Assembly: GCF_900176645.1 (NCBI RefSeq)
Contig: NZ_FXAN01000094.1
Location: forward strand, 62,001 to 126,000
Length of the DNA stretch: 64,000 nt
Source of the DNA: Burkholderia singularis
Lineage (GTDB): Bacteria > Pseudomonadota > Gammaproteobacteria > Burkholderiales > Burkholderiaceae
Direction of reading: 5' to 3'
Position 1 is the stretch's first letter; every line of letters begins with the position of its first letter. Positions 15,613 to 28,476 of this stretch are shown here, piece by piece. A program made the translations under genes and the position numbers. Under the pieces are notes generated by a model. The model had not been told where the DNA came from. It worked only from the letters and a program-made list of their open reading frames with translations, and did no database searches.

Positions 15613-17145
15613 TCATTGCGCCGATAATTGCAGGTTCATCTGCGAACGCGCACCGTCGCTGCTCGAATCGCGGTCGGCCTGCGACGCCGGTGTCAAACGC
15701 GCCCGCTCGATCGAATCGAGATACTCGGGAGTGACATCGCCGGTGATGTACACGCCGTCGAAGCACGACGCCTCGAAACTCTCGAGCTTCGGATTGATAT
15801 CGCGCACCGCGCGGCGCAAATCGCCGACGTCCTGATAGATCAGATAATCCGCGCCGATGATCCGCGCGACTTCGTCGTCGCCGCGGCCATGCGCGACGAG
15901 TTCGCCACGCGTCGGCATATCGATCCCGTAGACGTTAGGAAACTTCACAGGCGGCGCGGCCGACGCGAAGATCACTGATTTCGCGCCCGCGTCGCGTGCC
16001 ATCTGCACGATCTCGTGCGACGTGGTGCCGCGCACAATCGAATCGTCGACGATCAGCACATGCTTGTCCTTGAACTCGATGCTCATCGCGTTCAACTTCT
16101 GGCGCACCGATTTCTTGCGTACCGCCTGGCCCGGCATGATAAAGGTGCGGCCGACATAGCGGTTCTTGAAGAAGCCCTCGCGATACTCGACGCCGAGCTT
16201 CGCCGCCACCTGCATCGCGGCCGGCCGCGACGAGTCGGGGATCGGCATTACGACATCGATCGGCACGTTCGGCAACTCGCGCATGATCTTCTCCGCGAGA
16301 TAGTCACCCATGCGCAGCCGCACGTTGTAGACGGGCACGCCGTCGAGGCACGAATCGGGCCGCGCGAGATACACGTACTCGAACATGCACGGGTTCAGGC
16401 TCGGGCGCTCCGCGCACTGACGGCTATGGAACTTGCCGTCGTTGTCGATGAACACTGCCTCGCCCGGCTGCACGTCGCGGACGAACTCGAAGCCGATACC
16501 TTCCACCGCGACCGATTCCGACGCGACCATCCATTCGGTGCCGCGCTCGCTCTCGAGCTTGCCGATGCAAAGCGGGCGGATGCCGAACGGATCGCGAACC
16601 GCGAGCAGCCCGTAGCCGGCAATCAGCGCGACGATCGCATACGAGCCGTGCGCGCGGCGGTGCACGCCCGCAACTGCCTTGAACAACGAATCCGGATCGA
16701 GTTCGAGGCCCGTCGTCGACAGTTGCAGCTCGTGCGCGAGCACGTTCAGCAGCACTTCGCTATCGGAATTCGTATTGATGTGTCGGCGATCGATCCGGAA
16801 CATCTCGTCCTTCAACTGTTCCCAGTTCGTCAGGTTGCCGTTGTGCGACAGCACGATGCCAAACGGCGCGTTCACGTAGAACGGCTGCGCCTCAGCCTCA
16901 CTCGACGCGGAACCCGCCGTCGGATAACGGACTTGACCGATCCCGGCCGTGCCGGGCAGGCTGCGCATGTTGCGCGTGCGGAACACGTCGCGCACCATGC
17001 CGTTCGCCTTGTACATATGGAAATTACTGCCGTCCGCCGTCGCGATGCCCGCCGCGTCCTGACCGCGATGCTGCAACAGCAGCAGGCTGTCATAAATGAG
17101 TTGGTTGACCGGAGACTGGGAGATAACGCCTACGATGCCGCACAT
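15613..17145 (-). CDS. purF: Amidophosphoribosyltransferase
   Basis: 510 residues. The protein begins MCGIVGVI, so cysteine 2 becomes the N-terminal nucleophile of the glutaminase domain after Met removal. YDSLLLLQHRGQDAAGIAT and GQVRYPTAGSAS belong to that domain. The C-terminal phosphoribosyltransferase domain carries VLIVDDSIVRGTTSHEIVQMARDAGA, the PRPP-binding loop. PurF makes 5-phosphoribosylamine from PRPP and glutamine, the first committed step of purine synthesis. The cvpA gene lies 45 bases upstream on the same strand, the classical cvpA-purF order. Confidence 0.97.
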   Translation of the reverse strand: MCGIVGVISQSPVNQLIYDSLLLLQHRGQDAAGIATADGSNFHMYKANGMVRDVFRTRNMRSLPGTAGIGQVRYPTAGSASSEAEAQPFYVNAPFGIVLSHNGNLTNWEQLKDEMFRIDRRHINTNSDSEVLLNVLAHELQLSTTGLELDPDSLFKAVAGVHRRAHGSYAIVALIAGYGLLAVRDPFGIRPLCIGKLESERGTEWMVASESVAVEGIGFEFVRDVQPGEAVFIDNDGKFHSRQCAERPSLNPCMFEYVYLARPDSCLDGVPVYNVRLRMGDYLAEKIMRELPNVPIDVVMPIPDSSRPAAMQVAAKLGVEYREGFFKNRYVGRTFIMPGQAVRKKSVRQKLNAMSIEFKDKHVLIVDDSIVRGTTSHEIVQMARDAGAKSVIFASAAPPVKFPNVYGIDMPTRGELVAHGRGDDEVARIIGADYLIYQDVGDLRRAVRDINPKLESFEASCFDGVYITGDVTPEYLDSIERARLTPASQADRDSSSDGARSQMNLQLSAQ

Positions 17146-17190
17146 GGCATGTCCTTCAAGGATACAAAAATCGGTTCGGCTTGCCGCGTA

Positions 17191-17685
17191 TCAAACATGG
17201 ATGTACGTGGCGAGCCCGTCGGGCAAGAACGGCTTCAGCTCTCGCACGCCTTGCTCGGCGTAGGGGCGCAACAACGCGTCGCGCCAGAAATCCTGTTTCG
17301 GCAATTCGGTCAGCCCGCCGGCGGCAACGAGCAGCAGTACCAGCAGCACGCCGCGCACGACGCCGAACATCATGCCGAGCGAGCGGTCGACGCCGCCCAG
17401 GCCCGTCGCCTGCGCAATGCGCGACAGCAGCGCATTCGCGACGCTCGCCACGAGCACGACCCCGATCACGATCAGCGCAAACGCGACGACCCATTGTGTC
17501 AACGCGCCACCCGGCCAGTTCGCCGGAATATACGGCACCACCGCGCCGACGAAGCGGCATGCGATCAAAAACGCGGCGATCCAGCCCACCAAGCCGAACA
17601 CCTCGCCGACGAAGCCGCGCCAAGCGCCGCGCAACGCCGACAACGCAACCACCAGCAAAACAGCGTAATCGAAAGCGGTCAGCAT
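17191..17685 (-). CDS. cvpA: CvpA family inner-membrane protein
   Basis: 164 residues with four predicted membrane helices (MLTAFDYAVLLVVALSALRGAWRGFVGEVFGLVGWIAAFLIA, WVVAFALIVIGVVLVASVANAL and GVVRGVLLVLLLVA). ALRGAWRGFVGEVF is the recognisable CvpA N-terminal pattern. CvpA is an inner-membrane protein linked to colicin V export and envelope stress and is commonly encoded directly before purF, as here. Its molecular role is not settled. Confidence 0.92.
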   Translation of the reverse strand: MLTAFDYAVLLVVALSALRGAWRGFVGEVFGLVGWIAAFLIACRFVGAVVPYIPANWPGGALTQWVVAFALIVIGVVLVASVANALLSRIAQATGLGGVDRSLGMMFGVVRGVLLVLLLVAAGGLTELPKQDFWRDALLRPYAEQGVRELKPFLPDGLATYIHV

Positions 17686-17712
17686 CGTCCCGTCGTCCGT
17701 GACTGCCGGCCG

Positions 17713-18507
17713 TTACTGCGTCAAGCCCGCGTCGCGGACCTTGGCGATCGCGGCGGATGCGGCGGCGCGATCGGCGAACGGCCCCGCGCGCAACAGTGTA
17801 GCCGTACTGCCATCGGCCTGCTTGCGATGCTCAACATAGGCGGGCACGCCCGCAGCCTTGAGCTTTGTCGCCCAGTCACGGGCGGCCGTATCGTCGTGGA
17901 ACGTGCCGAGCTGCACCGCGAAGCGCGCACCGGATGCCGACGCGGACGGCTTGGACTCGCCGTTCGCGTCCGCGCTCGCGCGCGCCGCCGGCTCGGCGGA
18001 CTTCGGTGTGGCGGCCGGGGCGTTGACGGCAGCATCGGCCTGCTTCGCAACGGATTTCGCTGATTTCGCTTTCGCGGGGGCAGCCGGCGCAGGCGCTGTG
18101 TCCGCCGGCGCGGCTGTCTCGGACGCCGCAGGCTCGTCCTGCGCGGCGCCCGACTGAGCGTCGGACGCGTCCTCGTCATTCGCGGCGGCCGCCTGATGCG
18201 ACGGGCGATTCGGGATATCGATCGCGACATCGTCGGTCACGGGCTTCGGATGCGAGTCGAGCACCATCGGCAGCACGACCACCGCGGCGATCACCAGCGC
18301 GATCGCGCCGACGAGCCGCCGGCGCGCGCGCTGTTTTTCAGGGAGGGTCGGATCGAGCATCAGCGCATCGGTATCGGGCCGCTCGGTGCGGCGCGCACGA
18401 CGCTCGACGCGTTCGACACGTTCGCTGCGAACGCTCCGAGAACCGGTTCGCGAGCCGCGCCGTTGCGGCGCGTCATCATCCTTCTTGCCGAACGAGAAAA
18501 TTCCCAT
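17713..18507 (-). CDS. SPOR-domain inner-membrane protein
   Basis: 264 residues from the ATG at 18507 (MGIFSFGKKDDDAPQRR). A basic cytoplasmic head is followed by one transmembrane segment (LVGAIALVIAAVVVLPMVLDSHP, about residues 70-90), an Ala/Pro-rich periplasmic linker, and a C-terminal SPOR domain (ARFAVQLGTFHDDTAARDWATKLKAAGVPAYVEHRK, then TLLRAGPFADRAAASAAIAKVR). SPOR domains bind glycan strands lacking stem peptides and place proteins at the septum. FtsN/DedD-like proteins have this layout, and the position between folC and cvpA matches DedD in many proteobacteria. Confidence 0.88.
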   Translation of the reverse strand: MGIFSFGKKDDDAPQRRGSRTGSRSVRSERVERVERRARRTERPDTDALMLDPTLPEKQRARRRLVGAIALVIAAVVVLPMVLDSHPKPVTDDVAIDIPNRPSHQAAAANDEDASDAQSGAAQDEPAASETAAPADTAPAPAAPAKAKSAKSVAKQADAAVNAPAATPKSAEPAARASADANGESKPSASASGARFAVQLGTFHDDTAARDWATKLKAAGVPAYVEHRKQADGSTATLLRAGPFADRAAASAAIAKVRDAGLTQ

Positions 18508-18539
18508 GAATGGCTGAATCCGAAACGACGACCCGTGCG

Positions 18540-19856
18540 TCAAGCCGGGCCATGGCGGCGGTCCACGACGGGCATCACACCCGCTACCGTGTAGAAGCTG
18601 CCGAAAACCACGATTCTATCATTGTCGGATGCACTTTTTAGCGCGCCGATGAACGCTTCGGCCGGCGTCGCATAACGCTTGACGCTGTGCTGCTCGCCGT
18701 CGTCGACGCCCGCGCCGTGCAGCACGCGCTCAAGCACGTCCGCCGCTGCCGCACGCGGCAGCGGCAGGTCGGTCAAATGCCAGTGATCGATCACGCCTTT
18801 CAGGCGCGCGACGATGCCCGGCAGATCCTTGTCGGCCATCGCGCCGAACACCGCATGCGTGTATGGGTAATAGCCCATGCTGTCGAGGTTTTGCGCGAGC
18901 ACGGCGGCCGCGTGCGGGTTGTGCGCGACGTCGAGCAGCACGAGCGGCTTGCCGGCCAAAACCTGGAAACGTCCCGGCAGCTCGACGTTCGCGAGCCCGA
19001 GCCGGATGTCCTGCGCGGACACCGGCAGCGTCTCGCGCAACGCCTCGAGCGCGGCAAGCGCGGCCGACGCGTTGAGCAGCTGGTTCGCGCCGCGCAGCGC
19101 CGGGTAAGCGAGCGACGGATAGCGCCTGTCGCGCCCGACGTAAGACCATTGCTGGCGCTCGCTGCCAGGCTGCGTGACGAAGCGGAAGTCGCGCCCGACG
19201 AGCCACAGATCCGCGCCGATCGACTGCGCATGATCGACGAGCGTGGACGGCACGGCCGGATCGCCGCAGATCGCGGGCCTGCCCGGCCGGAAAATGCCCG
19301 CTTTCTCGAACGCGATTTGCTCGCGGGTGCCGCCGAGATATTCGATGTGATCGATATCGATGCTCGTGACGATCGCGCAATCGGTGTCGATCACGTTCAC
19401 CGCATCCAAACGGCCGCCGAGCCCGACTTCGAGGATGACCGCGTCGAGCCCGCGCGACGCGAACAGGTGCATGATCGCCAGCGTCGTGAATTCGAAGTAG
19501 GTAAGCGTCACCGGCTCCGGCAGGCTCGCGCGCGCGGCCTCGACCGCATTGAAGTGCGGCAGCAGTTCGTCGTCTTCGACGATCCTGCCATCGAGCCGCG
19601 CACGCTCGTTGAAGCGCAACAGATGTGGCGACGTATGGCAGCCGACCTTGTAGCCCGCGCGCACGAGAATCGCCTCGAGAAACGCACAGGTCGAACCCTT
19701 GCCGTTCGTGCCGCCGACCGTGATCACCGGGCACGCGAACGCGAGTTTCAGCGCGTCCTTTACCTTGCCGATGCGGGTCAGGCCCATGTCGATGCCGACG
19801 GGATGCGCGCTTTCGAGATGCGAAAGCCACGCGTCTAGGGTGGGAAAAGTGTTCAT
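18540..19856 (-). CDS. folC: Bifunctional folylpolyglutamate/dihydrofolate synthase
   Basis: 438 residues. The Mur-ligase-like ATP loop is VITVGGTNGKGSTCAFLEAIL, followed by VGCHTSPHLLRFNERARLDG and the DIDHIEYLGGTREQIAFEKAGIFRPGRPAICGD segment typical of FolC. The C-terminal domain contains LLDVAHNPHAAAVLAQNL. It adds glutamate to dihydropteroate and then to reduced folates. It follows accD with 220 bases between, the conserved accD-folC order of proteobacteria, and is followed by the SPOR gene. Confidence 0.96.
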   Translation of the reverse strand: MNTFPTLDAWLSHLESAHPVGIDMGLTRIGKVKDALKLAFACPVITVGGTNGKGSTCAFLEAILVRAGYKVGCHTSPHLLRFNERARLDGRIVEDDELLPHFNAVEAARASLPEPVTLTYFEFTTLAIMHLFASRGLDAVILEVGLGGRLDAVNVIDTDCAIVTSIDIDHIEYLGGTREQIAFEKAGIFRPGRPAICGDPAVPSTLVDHAQSIGADLWLVGRDFRFVTQPGSERQQWSYVGRDRRYPSLAYPALRGANQLLNASAALAALEALRETLPVSAQDIRLGLANVELPGRFQVLAGKPLVLLDVAHNPHAAAVLAQNLDSMGYYPYTHAVFGAMADKDLPGIVARLKGVIDHWHLTDLPLPRAAAADVLERVLHGAGVDDGEQHSVKRYATPAEAFIGALKSASDNDRIVVFGSFYTVAGVMPVVDRRHGPA

Positions 19857-20079
19857 CGTTTCAGCCGGGAATCAGAGTGGCATCGCGGGCGGCGGCAACA
19901 GGCTCGAGCGGAGGCCACGTTGGGAAGAACGCTCGCCGCACCTGCGTCGGCGCAGCGGCAGCCAAGCCCGGCCGCGTCGCCGGAATCCGGTCCGGCGCGC
20001 CCGCACCAAAAGCAAACGCGCCGCCCGGCGCGAACCAGACGGCGCGCGGGTGCCGTCGCGTCACGCGCGGCGGCATGCG

Positions 20080-20952
20080 TCACGCAAGCGCGTCGACCGG
20101 CTGACGCTGCAGCAGCGCGAGCAACTGCGCGATCTCGTCGCGCATCTTGCGGCGATCGACGATCATGTCGATCGCGCCCGATTTGAGCAGGAATTCGGCG
20201 CGCTGGAACCCTTCCGGCAGCTTCTCGCGGACCGTCTGCTCGATCACGCGCGGGCCGGCAAAACCAATCAGCGCCTTGGGCTCGGCGATCACGACGTCGC
20301 CCAGGAATGCGAAGCTGGCGGACACGCCGCCCATCGTCGGATCGGTCAGCACCGAGATGAACGGCAGCTTCGCGTCGGCGAGCTTGGTCAGCATCGCGGT
20401 GGTCTTGGCCATCTGCATCAGCGACAGCAGGCTTTCCTGCATCCGCGCGCCGCCCGAAGCGGCAAAGCAGATGAACGGCACCTGCTGCTCGAGCGCGTTC
20501 TGCGCACCGCGCACGAAACGCTCGCCGACGACCGAGCCCATCGAGCCGCCCATGAACGAAAACTCGAAACACGCAGCCACGACGGGCAGCGTATGAATCG
20601 CGCCGCCCATCACGACGAGCGCATCGGTTTCGCCCGTGTCGTCCATCGCTTCCTTCAGACGATCCGGATACTTGCGGCTGTCCTTGAACTTCAGCGTGTC
20701 GACCGGGAGGATTTCCTGGCCGATCTCGTAGCGGCCTTCCGGATCGAGCAACGAATCGAGACGCTCCCGCGCGCCGATGCGCATGTGATGATCGCACTTC
20801 GGGCACACGTGCTGATTCGCGTCGACATCGTTGCGGTACAGCACCGCCTCGCACGACGGGCATTTGACCCACAGGCCCTCGGGAATCCCCTTGCGGCTTT
20901 TCGGATCGGTCTGCTTGATCTTCGGCGGCAACAGTTTGTCGAGCCAGCTCAT
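20080..20952 (-). CDS. accD: Acetyl-CoA carboxylase carboxyltransferase beta subunit
   Basis: 290 residues from the ATG at 20952 ([10 protein letters not shown]), the standard start; longer upstream readings have no homology. A four-cysteine zinc ribbon ([32 protein letters not shown]) precedes the crotonase-fold carboxyltransferase domain ([66 protein letters not shown]). With AccA it moves the carboxyl group from biotin to acetyl-CoA to give malonyl-CoA. It follows trpA, the usual order in beta-proteobacteria. Confidence 0.97.
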   Translation of the reverse strand: MSWLDKLLPPKIKQTDPKSRKGIPEGLWVKCPSCEAVLYRNDVDANQHVCPKCDHHMRIGARERLDSLLDPEGRYEIGQEILPVDTLKFKDSRKYPDRLKEAMDDTGETDALVVMGGAIHTLPVVAACFEFSFMGGSMGSVVGERFVRGAQNALEQQVPFICFAASGGARMQESLLSLMQMAKTTAMLTKLADAKLPFISVLTDPTMGGVSASFAFLGDVVIAEPKALIGFAGPRVIEQTVREKLPEGFQRAEFLLKSGAIDMIVDRRKMRDEIAQLLALLQRQPVDALA

Positions 20953-21055
20953 CGTATGGTTTCCTGTTCGGTGACGGGCCGGACGAACGGCGTCCGGACC
21001 CGCGATTCTTTTGCTATCGGTTGGCGCCGCGCACGCGCCGCGCCGCTCGCCACGA

Positions 21056-21871
21056 CTACGCGGCCGGCTTGTCCGCGCGGTCGAGCGCCGCACGCACGCT
21101 GGCGATGAACGCCTTCAACTCGTCGGCCGCGCGCGCCGGCTCGGCCTGCTCGAGCAACTGGACGAGACGGCTGCCGATCACGACGGCATCCGCGACGCCC
21201 GCCACCGCCCGCGCGGTTTCGGCATCGCGAATTCCGAAACCGACCCCGACCGGCAGCGGCACGCGCGACTTGATGGCCGGGATTTTACCCGCAATGCTGG
21301 AAACATCCAGATTTGCGGCGCCCGTCACCCCTTTGAGCGACACGTAATAGATATAACCGCTCGCCACCTTGCCGAGCGCGGCGATCCGCTCGTCGGTCGA
21401 CGTCGGCGCGAGCAGGAAGATCGGATCGATGCCCGCCGCGCGCATCGCCGCGGCAAAATCGGCCGATTCCTCGGGCGGATAGTCGACGACCAGCACGCCG
21501 TCGACGCCTGCGTCGCGCGCGGCGGCGGCGAATGCCGCCGAGCCCATTCGCTCGATCGGATTCGCATAGCCCATCAGCACGACGGGCGTGTTCGCATCGC
21601 GCTCGCGAAAGCGCTTCACGTCGGCAAGCACGCTGCGCAGCGTCACGCCTTTCGCGAGTGCGCGCTCGGACGAACGCTGGATCACCGGGCCGTCGGCCAT
21701 TGGATCGGAGAACGGCACGCCAAGCTCGATCACGTCGGCGCCGCCATCGGCCAGCGCGTGCATCAGCTCGACGGTCAGCGCCGGATCAGGATCGCCCGCG
21801 GTGATGAACGGAATCAGCCCTTTGCGGCCTTGGGCGGCGAGTGCGGCGAAGGTGTTCTGAATACGGGACAT
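21056..21871 (-). CDS. trpA: Tryptophan synthase alpha subunit
   Basis: 271 residues with the TIM-barrel signature [54 protein letters not shown]. The catalytic glutamate is in [11 protein letters not shown] and the second acid in [11 protein letters not shown]. It splits indole-3-glycerol phosphate to indole, which is channelled to TrpB. In this operon an adenine/cytosine DNA methyltransferase gene stands between trpB and trpA. Confidence 0.97.
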   Translation of the reverse strand: MSRIQNTFAALAAQGRKGLIPFITAGDPDPALTVELMHALADGGADVIELGVPFSDPMADGPVIQRSSERALAKGVTLRSVLADVKRFRERDANTPVVLMGYANPIERMGSAAFAAAARDAGVDGVLVVDYPPEESADFAAAMRAAGIDPIFLLAPTSTDERIAALGKVASGYIYYVSLKGVTGAANLDVSSIAGKIPAIKSRVPLPVGVGFGIRDAETARAVAGVADAVVIGSRLVQLLEQAEPARAADELKAFIASVRAALDRADKPAA

Positions 21872-21967
21872 GAAAAGTTCCTGTGTCGATTCGGAGCGGG
21901 CGCGTCAGCGCGCCGCGCTCCGATGCAAAGTGATCGTGCGCGCGCGTTTCGCACGGCACATCGCGGC

Positions 21968-22816
21968 TCACGCGCCGGCCGGCGCGACCAGCGACGCGAC
22001 GCGCGCGCGCGCGATCTCGCAATAGCTTTCGTTGATCTCATAGCCGATGAAGTCGCGCCGCTGCCGCGCGCAAGCCACCGCGGTCGTGCCGCTGCCCATG
22101 AACGGATCGAGCACGCGGCCGCCCGGCGGGCAGCTCGCGAGCACCATCCGCTCGATGATTTCCAGCGGCTTTTGGGTCGGATGATCGACGCGCTCGGCGT
22201 GCTGCCGGTGCAGGCGCGAAACCGACCAGACGTCCTTCGGGTTGTAGCCCAGCTCGAGCCACTTGCTGCCTTCGAACAGCTTGCGCGAGCGCGCCTTCTT
22301 CGTTTCGGCGTCGTATGGGATGCGGACCGGATCGAGATCGAAATAATAGCTTTTCGATACCGCGAAAAAACCTATGTTGTCGTGCACCGACGTGAAGCGG
22401 CGCGTCGTGCCGCCCATGCTCGGCACGCGCCGGTCCCAGATGATCTCGTTGATCATCGTGAGCTTCGTCTTCAGGAAGCTGAAGATCTCCGGCGCGTACT
22501 GCCATGTGCAGAACACGTACAGCGACCCGCTCGGCTTGAGCTTCGGAATCGCCAGCCCCAGCCACTCGCGCGTCCACGCAAGATGCGCGTCGGCCGAGCG
22601 CTTGTCGGAGTCATTGCCGTAGTCCTTGCCGAGCCCATACGGCGGATCGGCGACGATCAGGTCGATCGATGCGTCCGGCAGCCGCGCGGCGTCGGTCAGG
22701 AAATCGCGGTTGTAAAGTTCGACGCCGGCGGGCAGCACGCGCTCGGGCACGGCGGCGAGCGTCGCCTGCGCTTCGCTCGCCGCGCCGCCGGCCGGGTCTT
22801 CGATCAGATCACGCAT
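21968..22816 (-). CDS. Orphan DNA methyltransferase (N6-adenine/N4-cytosine type)
   Basis: 282 residues. Motif IV reads DLIVADPPYGLGKDYGND (DPPY near residue 57) and the AdoMet motif I follows later as VLDPFMGSGTTAVACA (about residue 240), an order of motifs typical of beta-class methyltransferases. HPTQKPLEIIERMV stands just before motif I. No restriction endonuclease gene is nearby, so it is an orphan enzyme embedded in the trp operon, 21 bases after trpB. In B. cenocepacia an orphan methyltransferase on chromosome 2, as I recall, modifies GTWWAC; that this gene is its orthologue is an inference. Confidence 0.88.
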   Translation of the reverse strand: MRDLIEDPAGGAASEAQATLAAVPERVLPAGVELYNRDFLTDAARLPDASIDLIVADPPYGLGKDYGNDSDKRSADAHLAWTREWLGLAIPKLKPSGSLYVFCTWQYAPEIFSFLKTKLTMINEIIWDRRVPSMGGTTRRFTSVHDNIGFFAVSKSYYFDLDPVRIPYDAETKKARSRKLFEGSKWLELGYNPKDVWSVSRLHRQHAERVDHPTQKPLEIIERMVLASCPPGGRVLDPFMGSGTTAVACARQRRDFIGYEINESYCEIARARVASLVAPAGA

Positions 22817-22837
22817 CGTTTGGATTCAGGATTCAGC

Positions 22838-24031
22838 TCAAAGCGCGATGCCCGATCGCTCGGCGACCGTGTGCATGTCCTTGTCGCCGCGCCCGGACAG
22901 GTTCACCAGCAGAATCTTGTCCTTCGGCAGCGTCGGCGCGAGCTTGGTCGCATACGCGAGCGCGTGGCTCGATTCGAGCGCCGGGATGATTCCTTCGATA
23001 TGGCAGCAGTCGTGGAACGCGTTGAGCGCCTCGTCGTCGGTGATGCTCACGTACTGCGCGCGGCCGCTGTCCTTCAGCCACGCGTGTTCGGGGCCGACGC
23101 CCGGATAATCGAGGCCCGCCGACACCGAATGCGTCTCGATGATCTGGCCGTTCTCGTCCTGCAGCAGATACGTGCGATTGCCGTGCAGCACGCCCGGCGT
23201 GCCCGCGAGCAGAGAAGCCGAATGGCGGCCGGTATCGATCCCGTCGCCGGCGGCCTCGACGCCGATCAGCCGGACCGACTCGTCCTCGATATACGGATAG
23301 AAAATTCCCATCGCATTCGAGCCGCCACCGATGCAAGCGATCACCGCGTCCGGCTGGCGACCGACCAGCTCGGGCATCTGCACGCGGCATTCGTCGCCGA
23401 TCACGCGTTGGAAGTCGCGCACCATCATCGGATACGGGTGCGGACCCGCGACCGTGCCGATGATGTAGAACGTGTTCTCGATGTTCGTGACCCAGTCGCG
23501 CATCGCTTCGTTCAGCGCGTCCTTCAACGTGCGCGAGCCGGATTCGACCGGCACGACGGTCGCGCCGAGCAGCTTCATCCGGTATACGTTCGCCGCCTGC
23601 CGGCGCACGTCCTCGGCGCCCATGTAGACGACGCACTCCATCCCGAAACGCGCGCAGATCGTCGCGGTCGCGACGCCGTGCTGGCCCGCGCCCGTCTCCG
23701 CGATCACGCGCGGCTTGCCCATGCGTTTCGCGAGCAGCGCCTGGCCGATCACGTTGTTCACCTTATGCGCGCCGGTGTGGTTCAAATCCTCGCGTTTCAG
23801 GTAGATCTGCGCGCCGCCGAGCTGCTCGCTCCAGCGCTGCGCGTGATAGACCGGCGACGGTCGGCCGACGAAATGCTTCAGCTCACGGTTATATTCGGCG
23901 ACGAACTCGGGCTCGCCCTTGAACTTCTCGTAGGCGGCGCGCAGCTCGCCGAGCGCGTGAATCAGCGTTTCGGCGACGAACACGCCGCCATAAGGGCCAA
24001 AATGGCCACGATCATCGGGAAGGTTGTACAT
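22838..24031 (-). CDS. trpB: Tryptophan synthase beta subunit
   Basis: 397 residues. [30 protein letters not shown] holds the PLP lysine (HK), [34 protein letters not shown] is the family block, and [16 protein letters not shown] is the phosphate loop. It condenses indole and serine to tryptophan with TrpA. It is 71 bases after trpF and 21 bases before the methyltransferase gene, so the whole set is probably one transcript. Confidence 0.97.
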   Translation of the reverse strand: MYNLPDDRGHFGPYGGVFVAETLIHALGELRAAYEKFKGEPEFVAEYNRELKHFVGRPSPVYHAQRWSEQLGGAQIYLKREDLNHTGAHKVNNVIGQALLAKRMGKPRVIAETGAGQHGVATATICARFGMECVVYMGAEDVRRQAANVYRMKLLGATVVPVESGSRTLKDALNEAMRDWVTNIENTFYIIGTVAGPHPYPMMVRDFQRVIGDECRVQMPELVGRQPDAVIACIGGGSNAMGIFYPYIEDESVRLIGVEAAGDGIDTGRHSASLLAGTPGVLHGNRTYLLQDENGQIIETHSVSAGLDYPGVGPEHAWLKDSGRAQYVSITDDEALNAFHDCCHIEGIIPALESSHALAYATKLAPTLPKDKILLVNLSGRGDKDMHTVAERSGIAL

Positions 24032-24102
24032 GACGTCACTCTCGGTTCAGCGCGCGGCGACCGGCCGGCTTCCGGGCTTCCGGCATGCCGCGCGGGCTGG
24101 GA

Positions 24103-25071
24103 TCAGTTGGCGTCCGCGTCGCGCACCGCGCGCACGAACGCCGCCATCCGGGCGCGATCCTTCACGCCCTTCGCGCCCGGCGTTTCGATGCCGCTCGAGA
24201 CATCGACCGCAAACGGACGCACCTGACGAATCGCGTCACCGACGTTTTGCGCGTTCAACCCACCACTCAAAACGGCCCGACGCGCGAGCTCTGCTGGAAT
24301 AAGTGACCAATCGAAGACTTTGCCGCTGCCGCCATAATGTTCGACGAGCGTGTCGAACAACAGGCCGCGGGCTGCCGAATAGTGAAGTGCCGATTCTACC
24401 AAATCGGCCGGGCGCGCCGACGCGCCGACACGCAGCGCGCGCAGCCACGGCCGCCGCGCGGCGGCAGCCAACGCCGCGCATTGCGCCGGCGTTTCGTCGC
24501 CGTGGAATTGCAGCAGCGCCAGCGGCACGGCTTGCGCGATACGCGCCACCTCGTCGGCGCTCGAATTGACGAACAACCCGACGATAGACACGAACGGCGG
24601 CACCCGCTTCGCCAACTCGGCCGCCTGCTCGAGCGTCACCGCGCGCGGGCTCTTCTCATAGAACACCAGGCCGATCGCATCGGCGCCGAGTTCGGCTGCC
24701 CATTCGACGTCGCCCGGCTGCGACAGCCCGCAGAGCTTGATGCGCGTGCGGTGCGGCAGACCGGCGGCGCCCGCCAGGCCGGCTTCGGACTCGGTTTGGG
24801 CCGCAGTTGCCGCTCCGGCTCCGGCATGCGCGGGCGCGCAATGACGGGCGGCCGACGGCGAATCCAGCGTCGTGCCGCCCTGCGGCGCTCCGTTTGGCGC
24901 TTCGCCGCTCACGCTTAGCGCGCCGTTTAGTACGCCGCTCGGCGCCCCGTTCGCGCCTGGCCGCGCGTCTTGCACAAGACTGTCCGCCGCGTTGCGTGCC
25001 GGACCCGCGTAGTCAATCGCGTCGTGCATCGCAGCCCGTGTGCGGTGTTTCGTGTCCAAGTCGCTCATCAT
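24103..25071 (-). CDS. trpF: Phosphoribosylanthranilate isomerase with long N-terminal extension
   Basis: 322 residues. The catalytic TIM barrel starts only near residue 110 ([37 protein letters not shown]; the cysteine of KLCG is the catalytic base) and ends with [35 protein letters not shown]. The first ~105 residues are a low-complexity Ala/Gly/Pro/Ser stretch absent from ordinary TrpF, which is about 200-215 residues. Its start overlaps the truA stop (25068-25071), so the extension is anchored by translational coupling; an internal start nearer the barrel is an alternative. The reaction converts phosphoribosylanthranilate to the carboxyphenylamino-deoxyribulose phosphate. Confidence 0.92.
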   Translation of the reverse strand: MMSDLDTKHRTRAAMHDAIDYAGPARNAADSLVQDARPGANGAPSGVLNGALSVSGEAPNGAPQGGTTLDSPSAARHCAPAHAGAGAATAAQTESEAGLAGAAGLPHRTRIKLCGLSQPGDVEWAAELGADAIGLVFYEKSPRAVTLEQAAELAKRVPPFVSIVGLFVNSSADEVARIAQAVPLALLQFHGDETPAQCAALAAAARRPWLRALRVGASARPADLVESALHYSAARGLLFDTLVEHYGGSGKVFDWSLIPAELARRAVLSGGLNAQNVGDAIRQVRPFAVDVSSGIETPGAKGVKDRARMAAFVRAVRDADAN

Positions 25072-25876
25072 AGTCGTCCGTCAAGATCGGCCCACACGCC
25101 ACTCCACGGCACGCTGCCGAGTTGCGCGGGGGGCACCGCGAATTCCGCAGGATAGCCGACCTGCGCCAGGTACAGCCCATCAGGCATGAAAGTCGGCGCG
25201 GCGCGATTGCGGTCGCGGCTTTCGAGCACTTCGGCCAGCCACGGCGGCGGATAGCGGCCGCGCCCCACCGCGACGAGGCAGCCCATCAGGTTGCGCACCA
25301 TATGATGCAGGAATGCGTTCGCGCGAAAGCGGAAATGGATGAAATCGCCGTCGGGGCGGATGCCGATCTGATACAGATGCTTGACGGGCGACTTCGCCTG
25401 GCATTCGGACGAGCGGAAAGCCGAAAAATCGTGCTCGCCGACGAGACAAGCCGCCGCTTCGCGCATGGCGTCGACATCGAGCGGCGCATGCACCCAGCCC
25501 GCACGCGCGGCGAGCATCGGCGAGCGCACCGGGTGAACGTACAGCGCGTAGTAATAGGTGCGCTCGAATGCAGCAAAACGCGCGTGGAACGTATCCGGCA
25601 TCGGCTTGGCCCATTGCACGGCGACCGTCGAAGGCAGAAACGCATTCGTGCCGCGCACCCACGAAAAATCCGCGCGATCGAGGTCCGTATCGAAATGGAC
25701 GACTTGGCCGAGCCCGTGCACGCCCGTATCGGTGCGGCCCGCGACCGTCGTGGCGAGTGGCGTCTGCGCGAATTCGGCAAGCGCGCGTTCGAGCGTGTCC
25801 TGCACCGTCCTGCCGTGCGGCTGCGACTGCCAGCCGCAAAACGCCGCGCCGTCGTACTGGATGCCGAGTGCGATCC

Positions 25877-25880
<4 letters not shown>
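25068..25880 (-). CDS. truA: tRNA pseudouridine(38-40) synthase
   Basis: 270 residues. [32 protein letters not shown] is the TruA N-terminus and [20 protein letters not shown] contains the catalytic aspartate of the GRTDxGVH motif. [20 protein letters not shown] follows. It isomerises uridines 38-40 of many tRNAs. The start overlaps the fimV stop by four bases (ATGA) and its own stop overlaps the trpF start, so fimV-truA-trpF form a translationally coupled block. Confidence 0.96.
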
Positions 25881-28342
<2,462 letters not shown>

Positions 28343-28411
28343 CGGCTTACTCGCCGCGGCAGCGCGCGGCCTGGTTTCGCGTTTGGAATAAGACAAAATC
28401 GAACCGCAAAT

Positions 28412-28440
28412 AAAAAAGCGTCGCGTGAAACGCGACGCTT
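28412..28440 (-). terminator. Intrinsic terminator downstream of asd
   Basis: AAGCGTCGCGT and ACGCGACGCTT form a perfect 11-bp stem around a three-base loop, with a T run on the minus strand side. It is 37 bases after the asd stop and 70 bases before fimV. Confidence 0.9.
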
Positions 28441-28476
28441 TCGGGTTGTATACGCGTCGTAACCGCGTAGTCTACT

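Noticed and set aside
21011..24226. A very long plus-strand open frame across trpA, the methyltransferase gene and trpB
   Set aside because: The product is arginine- and alanine-rich and unlike any protein, whereas the minus-strand genes have full catalytic motifs. It is a codon-bias shadow.
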